From Sphagnum compactum (lineage: Eukaryota > Bryophyta > Sphagnopsida > Sphagnales), in the NCBI GenBank assembly GCA_965153455.1, contig OZ234498.1, forward strand, positions 5,456,001-5,520,000: a DNA stretch of 64,000 bases, given 5' to 3'. Of this stretch, positions 51,985 to 63,300 are shown one piece after another. The notes below the pieces were generated by a model, which ran no database searches, was not told the origin of the DNA, and saw only the letters and a list, made by a program, of their open reading frames with translations. Numbering within the stretch: the stretch's first letter is position 1; each line of letters starts with the position of its first letter. The position numbers were made by a program, and so were the translations under genes.

Positions 51985-52810
51985 TGTACCCACTCACTTA
52001 GTTGTGGAATGAAACCCTAAAAATCTGTAACGACTTTAGTTGTGAAATTGATCGCCTAAAAGTTTGCAACGACTTAGTTGTGAATGAACCCTAAAACTTT
52101 GGTACTGACTTAATTGTGAGAGTCAATGGTATCCTAACAATCTGTAACAACTTAGTTGTGAATTGAACCCTGAAAAATCTGGAACCACTGAGTTGCGAAT
52201 GAACCCTAAAACTTTCATAATGATTTTTTAGTTGTGGAATGAAACCCTAAAAATTCGTAACAACTTCATTGTGAATGAATGACCCCTAAAAATTTCTGGA
52301 ACGACTTAGTTGTGAATGAACCCTAAAACTTTCGTAATAACTTAGTTGTGGGGATGAAACCCTAAAAATCTATAACAACTAAGTTGTGAATGAAAACCTA
52401 AAACTTCGAAACGACTTAGTTGTGAATGAATGAACCTTAAAACCTCCGTAATGACTTAATTGTGAATGAAACCCTAAAAGTTCGTAACAACTTAGTTGTG
52501 AATGAACCCTACAAAGTTTGGAACGACTTAGTTGTGAATGAACCCTAAAACTTTCATACGGACTTAATTGTGAATGAAACCCTAAAAATTCATAACGACT
52601 TAGTTGTGAATAAAACCCAAAAAATTTTAAATTGAATTAGTTGTGAACAAAACCTTAAACTTTCATATTGAATTAGTTGTGAATGAAACCCTAAAATTTT
52701 TGTAACAACTTAGTTGTGAATGAATCCTAAAAGTCCGGAACAACTTAGTTGCGAATGAACCTTAAAACTTTTGTACCAACATAGATGTGAACGAAACCCT
52801 AAAAGTCCCG
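51985..52810 (+). repeat. 36-bp tandem array, about 22 units, one telo-box per unit
   Basis: The typical unit runs GACTTAGTTGTGAATGAA, then CCCTAAAACTTTCGTAAC. About 22 units of 34-42 bp can be counted. The right part of each alternates among TTTCGTAA, AATCTGTAA and TCTGGAA forms, hinting at a higher-order pattern. No spacers of constant length separate the repeats, and all frames contain stops. Confidence 0.9.
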
Positions 52811-52929
52811 ATAAAAGAATTTTCAATTCATAATAGACAATGATATTTTTGAAAATTTTGCATATCGGCTAAAGGTGGAATTACATTTTCCAATTTTTAC
52901 ATTTTCAAAGAATTTCCCTCCGAAGCCTT

Positions 52930-52931
52930 TT

Positions 52932-52963
<32 letters not shown>

Positions 52964-53225
52964 TTTTGGGGTGATGTAATCAAACTGGCAATCACCAACA
53001 AGAAGACATAGCCAAATTTGGCTATAGAATTTTTAAAAAAAAAATTAGAAAAAGAAGAATCCTTAATATTTTGACTAACTACTACCTGCTGGAATCTGTT
53101 GTAAAAAGCTGGTGTTTAATAATAATAATTATTATTATTGAAACCTGGCAAATTAAGGCCATCCCCTCCCTCTCCTCCCTCCCCCCAAAGTTCCTTTGTA
53201 CTTAGTAGTAGTAGTAGTAGTAGTA
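52930..53225. repeat. AAT and AGT triplet microsatellites
   Basis: (AAT)n near 52933-52962, ATT/AAT near 53117-53140 and (AGT)n near 53204-53224, separated by AT-rich sequence. Confidence 0.8.
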
Positions 53226-53699
53226 TAATATGTGTAAAAAAATCATAATTTATCAAGTCAAAAAGATACATGAACTTGCCAAAAACAAAAATAATTTCAT
53301 TGCGCCGGCCTCGAATTGTTGCAATTTGGTACAAAATGGTAATGACATGGTTTGATTCCATTGAATGATGACATTGGAAGAGAGAGAGAGAAAGAGCGAG
53401 TGAGGGAAGTGAGGTGCGCAAGCAAGCAAGCGAGTGAGCTTACTTATTGTTTAGTCAAAAGGGTCGCTTCGACATGATGCATGTTTGGAACTCTTCAAAT
53501 CCACCAATCCTCTGCAACACTCGTACATACTACTACTTAACTTACGAGTCACATACAATGACTATGGTGTGACTTCATCGTGACCTGACAATGGGTGTGA
53601 TGCCAATGGGTTTATTTTAGGGCTTTGCTTCTTGCAATCAAATCTTTGTTCAATAGGAGGTACATTTTACTACTATGTACCCCACCACTCGCTCGCTCC
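53226..53699. other. spacer, no gene seen
   Basis: It is slightly more balanced in composition, with GA-rich and AAGC-like tracts near 53372-53435. No motif supports a gene. Confidence 0.45.
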
Positions 53700-53738
53700 C
53701 TCACTCACTCACTCACTCACTCACTCACTCACTCACTC
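53700..53738. repeat. (CACT)n microsatellite
   Basis: About nine perfect TCAC units directly abut the 100-bp array that follows. Confidence 0.9.
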
Positions 53739-53739
53739 C

Positions 53740-54460
53740 TAACCCTAAAGTATAATCCAAAATTTTTTATTATAATTTTTTGGTTTTGGGTGATTTTCAT
53801 TTTCCAAGAAATCTTTTTTAGTCGAATGCTAAATTATCCCTAACCCTAAAGTATAATCCAATTTTTTTGAAAAAATAAGTTTTTTTGTGTTTTGGGTAGT
53901 CTTCATTCCCATGAAATCTTCTTTCTTATTGAATGCTCAATTAACCCTAACCATTAAGTATAATCCAAAATATTATTTCACCTAATATTTTTGGTTTTGG
54001 GTAGTTTTCGTTCTGATGAAATCTTCATTCGTCGAATGCTCAATTCACCCTAACACTAAAGTATGATCCAATTTTTTTTTTAATAATATTAATTTCTGGT
54101 TTTGGGTAGTTTTCATTCTCAAGAAATCTTCTTTAGTCGAATGCTCAATTAACCCTAACCCTAAAAGTATGATTCATTTTAATTTTTTGGGTAGTTTTTC
54201 ATTTTGAAGAAATCTTCTTTAGTCGAATGCTCAATTAACCCTAACCCTAAAAGTATGATCAATTTTAAATTTTTAATATAAATTTTTGGTTTTGGGTAGT
54301 TTTTCATTCTCAAGAAATCTTCTTTAGTCGAATGCTCAATTAAGTAACCCTAACCCTAAAGTATAATCAAAATTTTTTCTTTTTTACAAATTTTTGGTAA
54401 AAATTTGGGTAGTTTTCATTCCGAAGAAATCTTCTTGAGTCGAATCGAATGCTAAAGAAA
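53740..54460 (+). repeat. tandem array, about 7 units of about 100 bp, each starting with a telo-box
   Basis: Units begin AACCCTAAAGTATAATCC near 53740, 53842, 53944, 54050, 54154, 54239 and 54350. They continue through TTTTTGGTTTTGGGTAGT and end AAATCTTCTTTAGTCGAATG, then CTCAATT. Unit lengths vary from 85 to 111 bp, mostly by changes in the T-rich part. Confidence 0.9.
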
Positions 54461-54469
54461 ATTTAGTAG

Positions 54470-55410
54470 CCATGGGATAGGACCGCGATTGGATTGTGAG
54501 GCAAGTTTTGCAAGTCGGGATGTAGAGTCTTAATGCGACTTAATTTTATTTTATTTTCCCCCCCTTTGTGCTCCATACCTTAACCCTAACCCTATTCTTC
54601 CCCGATAACAATAATCACAATTTCTTTTTTCTGGTAGGGATAAATCGAACAACTTTCAATCGGGTACGATTGAGTCAGGCAATGTAAAGTCACCGCCTGA
54701 AGGCAATAACCCACGGATCAAAGTACCCGACGATCCAAGTACCGGATCTCCGAGATATATCATAAGAGAAAGGGGCCCTGGCATGTACATGTGACAAATT
54801 AAATGCTATAAACCGAGAGGTCAGAGCGGGTTTGTTGTTGTGACGAAACAAATGACACTTCAACTTCTTTGAGAATACCCTAATCCTTTAAACCCTAAAC
54901 CCTAAACCCTAAAGTAAATAGAACAAGTCAAATTGTCAACAATCTTTGAATGCAACAAATACTTTCGACACACTAAATGTCGGTCCGGAATCCTTGGGTC
55001 ACGCGCTCTAGTAGCACATACATTCGCCCATCCCCGCCTTGATCCCCTAGTCCCCCCCCTCCCTTTTCTTTACCCCACAAAATTCCAACCGTCTTTGCTT
55101 AGTACATGAAATATTCCACGCACCATTCCAACTCCCCGTCTTTGTAACATGAAAAAAAACCAAAAAAAATTAGGCTAAAATTTGTAATTTGAGAGTTGAC
55201 CCGATGACCACCACCTACGTACACGGATATATAGTTGGAGACGCTCAAGTCTTCCGGGTCGGTATCCTATCGGCTTCTCTTCTTCTTGTTGTGCTTGAAT
55301 CCTAATCCAAAGCCAAAAAACAAAACCCATTTGAGTTGCCGTAGGTTTTGACACTCGGAGGGAGGACGTCATGCGATAAAAGGGTTGCGTTTTTGTCCTA
55401 ATGAACACAT
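54470..55410. other. GC-balanced block of unknown origin within AT-rich spacer
   Basis: Between about 54620 and 54850 the sequence is unusually balanced and non-repetitive (for example GTACCGGATCTCCGAGATAT). A second such stretch lies at about 54960-55300. No open frame of length, tRNA fold or rDNA motif that I know was recognised. It includes telomeric heptamers at 54888-54914. Confidence 0.35.
54888..54914. repeat. interstitial telomeric tract (CCCTAAA)n
   Basis: About three and a half heptamers read as CCCTAAA on the plus strand. Confidence 0.9.
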
Positions 55411-55412
55411 GG

Positions 55413-55430
55413 TAAACCCTAAACCCTAAG
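55413..55430. repeat. interstitial telomeric tract (CCCTAAA)n
   Basis: Two and a half heptamers read as CCCTAAA on the plus strand. Confidence 0.85.
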
Positions 55431-55549
55431 GCATAATTAAGTGCAATCAATCTATATGGTATGACCTAAGTGGAACCAAAGAATGCCCCAAAAAAATTCC
55501 CCATAAGTGTATGGAATATATACTTGTGTGTGTGTTTATACGTTCTACA

Positions 55550-55576
55550 AACACACACACACACACACACACACAA
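55550..55576. repeat. (CA)n microsatellite
   Basis: About 12 CA units, with a short TG run just upstream (55528-55535) on the same strand that could pair with it. Confidence 0.85.
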
Positions 55577-56616
55577 ACAAACAAGTGCACTTGAATTTGC
55601 ATTTTTGACATAAAAGTGAAGAGTTGAAATAGTTGGGATTTATGATCATTCAAAGAAAACTTCGTCAATTCAATAGGTTACATGAGGATTTGAAATCTTA
55701 AATATATTATGATGAATAATTGTTTAAATTTTTGGTTATATATATTTGAGGGGGGTTTTGGGGGAGGGTGAAAAATGTTCAAATATTTCAAGAAAAAAAT
55801 TTCCATATATTTTGCAATCACAATATTGTTAATCAAACAAGGTGCTCTTCTACACAAACGTTACATATAAACTTTACATCATATCATTATTTTATAAGAG
55901 ATGTGAGTGATGAAAGTTGACGACTTCAATATGTCGAATGAAGCAATTAATAAGTTGCACCATTTTGAAGTTGAAAGGCATGCATGCATGCATGCAAAAA
56001 GGGTGATGTTTAGGCAACCGGGGTGGCGAGGCGCAAGGTGTGCGAGGGTTTTGGGCGAGTGAAGATCATTGGGTTAGGGTTTTTTTGGGCGGGGCGAGGC
56101 GAGGGGGGCGGTTTCGGGACACATAGCAATAATAATAACAAATCAAGTCAATGAATAATATGTGATTCCCTAACTCCCAAGGGTGACACTTTGCTGAAGT
56201 CACCATATTTATGGTCATGACAAGGAGTAAGATTGCCATGATCTGGTGTGACTTTTTGACTCATATTTTGTCTGAAACAGTTTGGTTTGAAAGTCAGTCA
56301 AGTCAGTCACACCATATACCCACTACATCAGTCAAGTCAGTCATACCATATGCCCACTACACCCAATAAATAAATAAATAAATAAATAAGAATAAATAAA
56401 TAAATTTGTATTTTTGAAGCAATTTTTTAGCTGAAGAAGAGGAAATATATTTGAGAGTAGGTTAAAAGTTTGTAGACCTAAGACAAGGATGCTCATCATT
56501 TTGTGCATGGTTGTTTTTGGTTTGTTGTTTTGGTGATGGTTTTGAAAGAATCTGAATTGCATTATGAATAGTTGGAATTCAATTTTTTTTTCCTTTTTTT
56601 ATATTTTATATTTTGG
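55577..56616. other. AT-rich spacer with a G-rich island
   Basis: No gene is seen. A GC-rich purine block lies at about 56018-56120 (GGGGCGAGGC-like strings). An (ATGC)n run lies near 55978-55995 and (AAAT)n near 56365-56405. CAGTCAAGTCAGTCA repeats occur near 56291-56341. Confidence 0.5.
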
Positions 56617-56639
56617 GGTTTAGGGTTTAGGGTTTAGGT
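56617..56639. repeat. interstitial telomeric tract (TTTAGGG)n
   Basis: Three heptamers read as TTTAGGG on the plus strand. Confidence 0.9.
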
Positions 56640-58379
56640 TATTTATGTTAGTTCATGATAATAATATTGATGATAATAATTTCCCTTTCACATCTTCTCT
56701 ACACCAGCCAAGAACAACATTTGGGTTTCAAGTATTTATTTTTTTTCCCCCTTTATTTTCACTTTGTAAATAATAGACTTAATTTTACCACTAGAAATGT
56801 AGTTGATGATGGTAAGTGATGAAGAATTGAAAATTTCAAAGACTAACTATTACAACAAATTATTAGAGAGTAACACATCTTCATAGGTTCTTGGGTGTTT
56901 GCATATTGTTTATGGAAAAAAAACCCTAACATCATCCATACATCATAGTTGTGCACACATTTGCACATGACAATTTTTTTTTCATTTTTTTGTTTTAGTT
57001 GTTGCGGCATTGTTGGGTTTTGTTTGATTTCACAAATTTGGCAAGCCAAAGTAAATAAATAAATGATACAAAGGATATGAACTAAAATCCTAAACTACCT
57101 CTCCATCTTTCTTCCCAACCAAAAAAAAAAAAAGGAGGAGAAAAAAAATAAATCTTCACAAATTGGCTTATTCAATGTCCAAGTTTCTATGGTGGCAATA
57201 AACATTCCACCATTCTTAGTGCTTTGTACAAGACATATATTATGTTCATATTGTAAACGTGTGTCGTCCATGGATGAAACCATGGATGAAACTTGATGAC
57301 AAACCCAACCATGACCCTAATTTTTAGGGGCCGTGTTGAAAAGTTGTCCAATGAAATTTGTCAATTGCATACAAAGATTTATGGTGATGGATTTGAATGA
57401 ATGAAAAATGTATTAATGTACGTTCATTAGATGTGGTACAATATTTTTGAATTACTCGTTTACTTTTCCCCTTTCATTTTTCTTGGTCTTCTTCTTGCAT
57501 GGAAAGGAACTATTTAAATGCAATGTTCAGTTTTGCCTAATTCTAAAATTTAGCTTTATTTCTTTTTTGGTTGAAAAAAATTATTTATTTGGTTTTCCAG
57601 CTTAAGAGTTTTTTTTAAGAAAATTGTAAATTTCAAAAATTCAAAGTGTTGATTAAATATACACTACTAACTAGTGTTAACTCATAGACAACAACAAAAA
57701 ATACAACCCCCAAAAAAAAAAAAAAAAAAAAAAACACCACCAAACTACTCTTTATTTAGCCTAAAAGTAATAAAGGCTAAATATTAATAATAATAATAGT
57801 CATTATAATAGTAGATCTGAACTTTGAAGTTGGTTGTTGTTGTACTACTAATTAGCCTAATTAAGGCTAATTAACACATTCAAGGGAGGTGTTAATGACA
57901 CTTTAGTTATGCTTATTTAATAATTAGGGTGTTTGATTAATTTAGTTTTGGGTAAACATGCAAACCCATTGGGTAATAATGGGTTTAGTTTTGGAACTTT
58001 TATTTTATTTTTTGAAACTTGGGGTTTTCAAAATAAAAGTTAAAATTGTTTTATTACTATTAAATAAAAAAAATCCCATATAGTTAGTGTAGCCTACCCC
58101 CATTGGTTGCAACTTAGAACTACAAATTAATTAAGTATATTGCATATTAAATTTTAATCAAGATAATTTACATAGTTCTGTTATTATATCATTAGCTTAA
58201 ATAATTATTTTATGAAATATGGTACTTAGTACTATAAATTAATTAAACATTTCAATTATGACAAGTTATTGGGTTTAGTTATAAGTTATATCCTTTATAA
58301 TGATTAAGGGGTTGCACTTAGGTTTAATTAATTAATTATTAATCGGGGATTATTCCAAAATTGAAAAATTAAAAATCAA
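56640..58379. other. AT-rich spacer, no gene seen
   Basis: No coding motif is seen. It includes a long A-run near 57714-57734 and the AT-rich upstream flank of the TEL gene. Confidence 0.5.
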
Positions 58380-59633
58380 TTACTGGGCGGTATACCGCCT
58401 TTGTGACCTCCGGCTACGTACCGCTCGGCGACGACTACGGTGTTTGCCACTTGCGCCTCCGCCGCCACTCCGCTAGTTCGCTTCCCCCACCACCCTGCCT
58501 CTTTACCGCCTTCCCTGCCTGCCCGCCTGCCCGCCTGGTTACGGGCTACTGCTCGCGCTCGCTCTATCTCGCTCGCTCGCTCGCTCGCCCGCGCGCTTGT
58601 CTTCTTCCTCGTCTTGTTCTTCTCGCGAGATTTACATCTTCTTAATCCGGTTCTCATTCTTTTGGAGTTTGTACAATCTCCTGGACTTTCTATTTTTTTT
58701 TGTTTTGGAGAAAAATTCCTTGCGAAGGAATTTTTTTTGTTCTTTTTTTGAGTTTCTTCATTCTCTGGAACTGCATGCATTTCCTTTCCTTGCTTCCTTT
58801 GCTTCTGCTTCTTCCTGGCTGCCTTTTTCTTTTTCTGTGTTTTCTTTGTTCCTGACTCGGGTTTGCAATTGTTTTGTTCCTAGTGTTGTGGAGACTGGGT
58901 GACAGACAAAAAAACTCTTGGGTAAGAAAAAATTCCTACTACTGACTAACCTCGGACTCTCTCCCCCTACACTTCTTCTTCTTCTTCAGACACTTCTTGT
59001 CTTTTTGAAGGTTTCTTTTCTTCCTCTTCTTCTTCTTCTTCTTCTTCTTCCTGGGTACCTATGCATCTACCCAATTGTCACATAATATTTTCTACTGTGT
59101 TTTGTATGCTGCAGATGCTGGAAAAAGAAAAAGAAAAGAAAAGAATAGCTGATCGCAGTTGTGATCATCATCCATCTTGGTTTTTTTGCTGTCTGGATTT
59201 TGTTGTTGTTGTTTTATTTTTCTGTTTTATTTTTGGCTTCTTCCCAATATTCCCTAGTTGGGTTTCTCTTCTTCTTTGCTGTGGTAGCTGTTTCTCTCAT
59301 TCTCGAGTGTGTGTGTGTGTGTTACTTTCTTCTTTGAGCGCTTCTGTGAGTAGTAGTTGATGTTCTCTTCTTCTGTGATTGTTTCCTTTTGTTGTGTTGG
59401 AGAATGAATGAGTCTTGTTGCTTGCTGTTGTGGGTGCTCTTGTCTTGTGAGTCCTGTTGTTGCTCGGGGTTGTTTTGGGTATTGGGTTTTGTTTTGTTTC
59501 GGTTTTTTTTATGGTAGCAGTAGTGAAGAGAATCCTCCGAGAATCCTGACAAACGCCGTATGTCTCTGTCTGTCAGACATAAAGCAGCGTGGTGGTGGTG
59601 GTGGTCCCCACTCCCATACCATACATAGATGTC

Positions 59634-59665
<32 letters not shown>

Positions 59666-60303
59666 GCGTCCTTCTGAGACACAACATCATCTTCTTCTTG
59701 AAGAAAATCTCTCTTGGAAATCATCTTACAACACCCCACGGACCTCGGACTCACTTTGATGAACTTTCCTTGAACGACATACATGCATGCATGCATGCAG
59801 TTGAGAGGACTAGAGATTCTTCTTCTTCTTTTTCTTGTGTTCTTTGGGATTTTTGGGTTATGTGAGCTTTCCACATTATCATTGTTATGTGCGTGCTGCA
59901 GCTCACGATTCCTCTGAAATGGCTGCTTCTGCTGTTGTTCAGTTGCAAGTATGGATGGTCGTCATCGTTGTTGCAGTGGGGTTTTTTTGTTCTGGGTCTC
60001 TTGGAAAAGCTGCAAGACCGGTCTAAGACTCTGCGTGGTTTTTTCCTTTGACAGGTTAAGCAAGAAAGAAAGAAAGACTGATGTCGCAGTGGTGCTGCAG
60101 AAGATCTTGCCGGATGATGATGATGTGCGTCCATGAATTCTTCTTCTTCTTCTTCTTCAGCTCTTAAGATGAGATGATCCGGATTTGTAAACTGTAGTAA
60201 TCGCTGGCTGGCTATTGGACGTGAGAGTAATCGCTCTTGCAACAACCCATTCAGCTGCAGCAGCTCACAAGCATCTGTCTGCTAGTGTGAGCGGGCGGGC
60301 ACA
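58380..60303 (+). promoter_or_regulatory. presumed promoter and long 5' leader of the TEL gene
   Basis: Composition jumps from AT-rich to GC- and pyrimidine-rich at about 58380. Features include GCTCGCTCGCTCGC near 58565-58590, TTC/CTT tracts near 58972-58990 and 59025-59052, (CT)n at 59638-59664 and an ATGCATGC run near 59780-59800. CT-rich tracts are common in plant leaders. Several upstream ATGs precede the main start. A leader intron is possible (GACAGGTTAAG near 60050 is acceptor-like) but cannot be proven from sequence. The ORFs in this stretch look like low-complexity by-products. Confidence 0.45.
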
Positions 60304-63300
60304 ATGGGTGGGAAGATAGTTGCAGTGGGGGACCTCAAGCAGGCTGCTGCATCTTCTTCTTCTTCTGCAGCATCCAGTCCAGAGACTGTGAATACGAATG
60401 AGAGGTTACCCAAGGTGGTGGTGCAGCAGCAGCATGCATGCTTGGGCTCTTCAGAGAGTGTGGTGGATGGAGGTGGGTTTCCAATCAATGGGGTGGTGGT
60501 GTCCATGGCTGCTGCTGCAGCAGACTTAAGCAGCAGCAGCAGGTACCAAGTTACAATGACGACAGCTCTCAAGGAGGAGGAGGGTGTGGAGAGGCAGGTA
60601 ACAATGAGCTCGAACTCTGGGGACGAAAGAGATTCAGCTCCAGAGGGCATTGTAGTAGCAGTGAATCATCATCAGCAGCAGCAGCAGACATGTGGGAGTA
60701 GCAGTACTGAGCCTCCTCCTTTGGTGAACGGAGTGTGTGCCTGTGCATCGTCTTTGGAGATGGTTGAAAGGAATTGCAAAACACAAGGTCAGCAGGTTGT
60801 TGTGGAATATAACACACAGCTGCAACAACAGCAGCAGCAGTCTGGCACGAGGATTTATGATTCTCAGATGTCATCATCTTATTCACAAGGGCTGGCACAA
60901 CCACCCACACTTGTGTTGCCGGACCAGAGTATGGTGGACAAAGAGTTTGCAGTGATGCAGCAGATGGCCGACAGTGATGGGCTACTAAAACATCATCAAC
61001 AACATGCATATGGGCTTCCGGCATACCTCATTGTTTCACCCCCGTCATCTTCCTGCCATGATGGGAAACAAATTGTCCTTGATCACAATGGGAAGCAAGT
61101 GTTTCTGGATCCCAATGCCCGTGAATACACCCCTCCTCCACAATCCTTGTGTGCAGCAGCATTAGCCCCTGTGCTGCCACCTGCAGGTATATTGCACATG
61201 GCAGTTCCAACTCCTTATCACATTGAGCAAGCACATATCTTCACCCAGGGTGTCATTGATGTCGGGCAGCTGCCACCAAGTCGGATGGTTTATGGCGGTG
61301 CTGCTGCTGCTGATTATGGTGTAGCTGGCCCATTGGTTCCACTCTTCTGCAACAATGGTGGTGCGGTCAGCTTTGCACCTGGTACAGGAGCTTTGTCAAC
61401 CACATCCTGGGAACACCTTGGAATGCCTGATATAGTTCAGCAGCATCATCAGGGCTCTGCAGGCTCTTCAGTGGGGATTCATGCACCCATGACTCCTGCT
61501 ATAGGACTTGGGCAACCTGTCCATTCTCATCCAGTGCAGCAGCAGCATCCATATGCTGCTGCATCGATGGCAATTCAGCCCTTCATATCAATGGGATGTC
61601 CAACAATGACGTTTTCTGGAAACAACAGCCTTGCTTCAACTCAGCAGCCTTCAGTATCAGGGCGTGAGCATGTGTCACGAGCTCTTTTGCTAAATGGAGT
61701 CCCGAGTGATATGGATGAGCATCAGCTGAAGCAAGAAATGGAGTTGTGGGGTCCTGTTCGTGCAATGGGCATGGAGAGGATCAAGGAAGGTCTTGTCATT
61801 GTGCACTATTATGATCTCCGACATACCAAGGAGGCACTTGCTGATATACAACAGCAGCATCTTTGGTACCAGCAGCGCATGCAGCGGCGATTGCAAAGGC
61901 AGCAGCAGCATCGCTGTTCTGCTGCAGGATCATCATCCTCTCTACCAAGTGAATCCAGACATCATGACAGACAAGAGAGGGCAGCAGCAAAACATGCAGA
62001 TAATAGAGGAGGTCCAGATGATTCATCTTCATGGGACGGGGGGGATGTGCAGGGCGTGACTACCACCACCCGAGGTTTGATTGCAGGCAAAGTGATGTGG
62101 GCACAGTACACTGTAGCAGTAGGTGCTGCTGCTGGTGCTGATGGTCTCAATCAAGGTACTCTTGTGGTGTTCAACTTAGATGCTGAAATGTCTCTGGAGA
62201 CGCTGCGGGCTGCATTCGAGAAGTATGGTATGTGCATCCAAACTTGGTGATTGTGTGGTTGCTGTTGTTGTTGTTGTTATGTGGGCATGGGCTTTGATCT
62301 TTTACCAATGTGTAGCATCTCTTTTCCTCTGTGTGGATGATGAGGTCTACAGTGAACAGTTAGTATAAAAGACTTTTATCATGATGAAGTGCCGGCTGCC
62401 ATCTCTTCTCCAATCTTGCTTGCTTTATTCACCCCCCAATTTCAGATTTAACACATTTACGATGATGAACTCATGTTGCGTGTTTTGTGTCAATGTGGTG
62501 CGGCAGGCACTGTGAAGGAGTTGAGAGAGACTCCTGCAAAGAAGATGCATAAGTTTGTTGAATTTTACGATGTTCGTGATGCAGCCAAGGCATTAAAGGC
62601 TCTTGATAATCAAGAAATTGGTGGCAAAAAGGTAAAGATTGAATTTAGCCGACCAGGAGGTCAGGCATACAAGGCCCGGGTGCAGGCCCAGCAAGCCCAA
62701 GTTCAGAACCAACATCAGAATGCTCCTCCATTATTTGCTGCTGCTGCTGGTGCGGCAAGCAATCAATCATCCATATTGGGCACAGCGACAGCAGGTGGAG
62801 GAGGTCCAGCACCCCTATATGTGAGCTGGAATGCGGATTGTACAGGAGCTCCGAGTCAGGCCATTGCATCAGCGGCAGGCCCACAAACTGGGCCTCCATA
62901 TGTATGGACAGGTTATGGGTCAATACCTGGTGGCACACCACTGTCACCCATAGGATTGGTCCACCACCCACAGCGGTGGAACAGTCTAGCCACTCAGATG
63001 CAGTCACTGTCATATGGTCCAGCTATGCCTCCCACAGTTCCTCAAGGCCAAGGCAGTGGTGGAGTGTCTCTGTTAATGGGTGTTGAACATAGTTTACCCT
63101 TTGGACGAGGAGGTGGCAGTGGAAAGATGACAATAGGGACATCAGTGTACAATAGTGGATTTTCATCAGCAGCAGCAGGAACAGTAGTAGGAGACAATTG
63201 TGTGAGTCTGGCTTCAGAAAGTCTTGGTAGGGAAGATAACTCTCTTGCTAGTCAAACAAGGGGGGGAGATGGATCTGTTCCAGCCAGTCGGAGGAAGAGA

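Noticed and set aside
51985-54460. Repeat arrays considered as CRISPR
   Set aside because: Units are head to tail without unique spacers, diverged, and in a plant nuclear context.
58403-58902. Overlapping plus-strand frames upstream of TEL, rich in Ala, Arg, Leu and Phe
   Set aside because: They come from CGCT and CTT repeats and have no recognised domain; more likely leader sequence.
60569-61024. Minus-strand frames opposite the TEL first exon
   Set aside because: Shadows of the Gln/Ser-rich coding strand; no start context or family motif.
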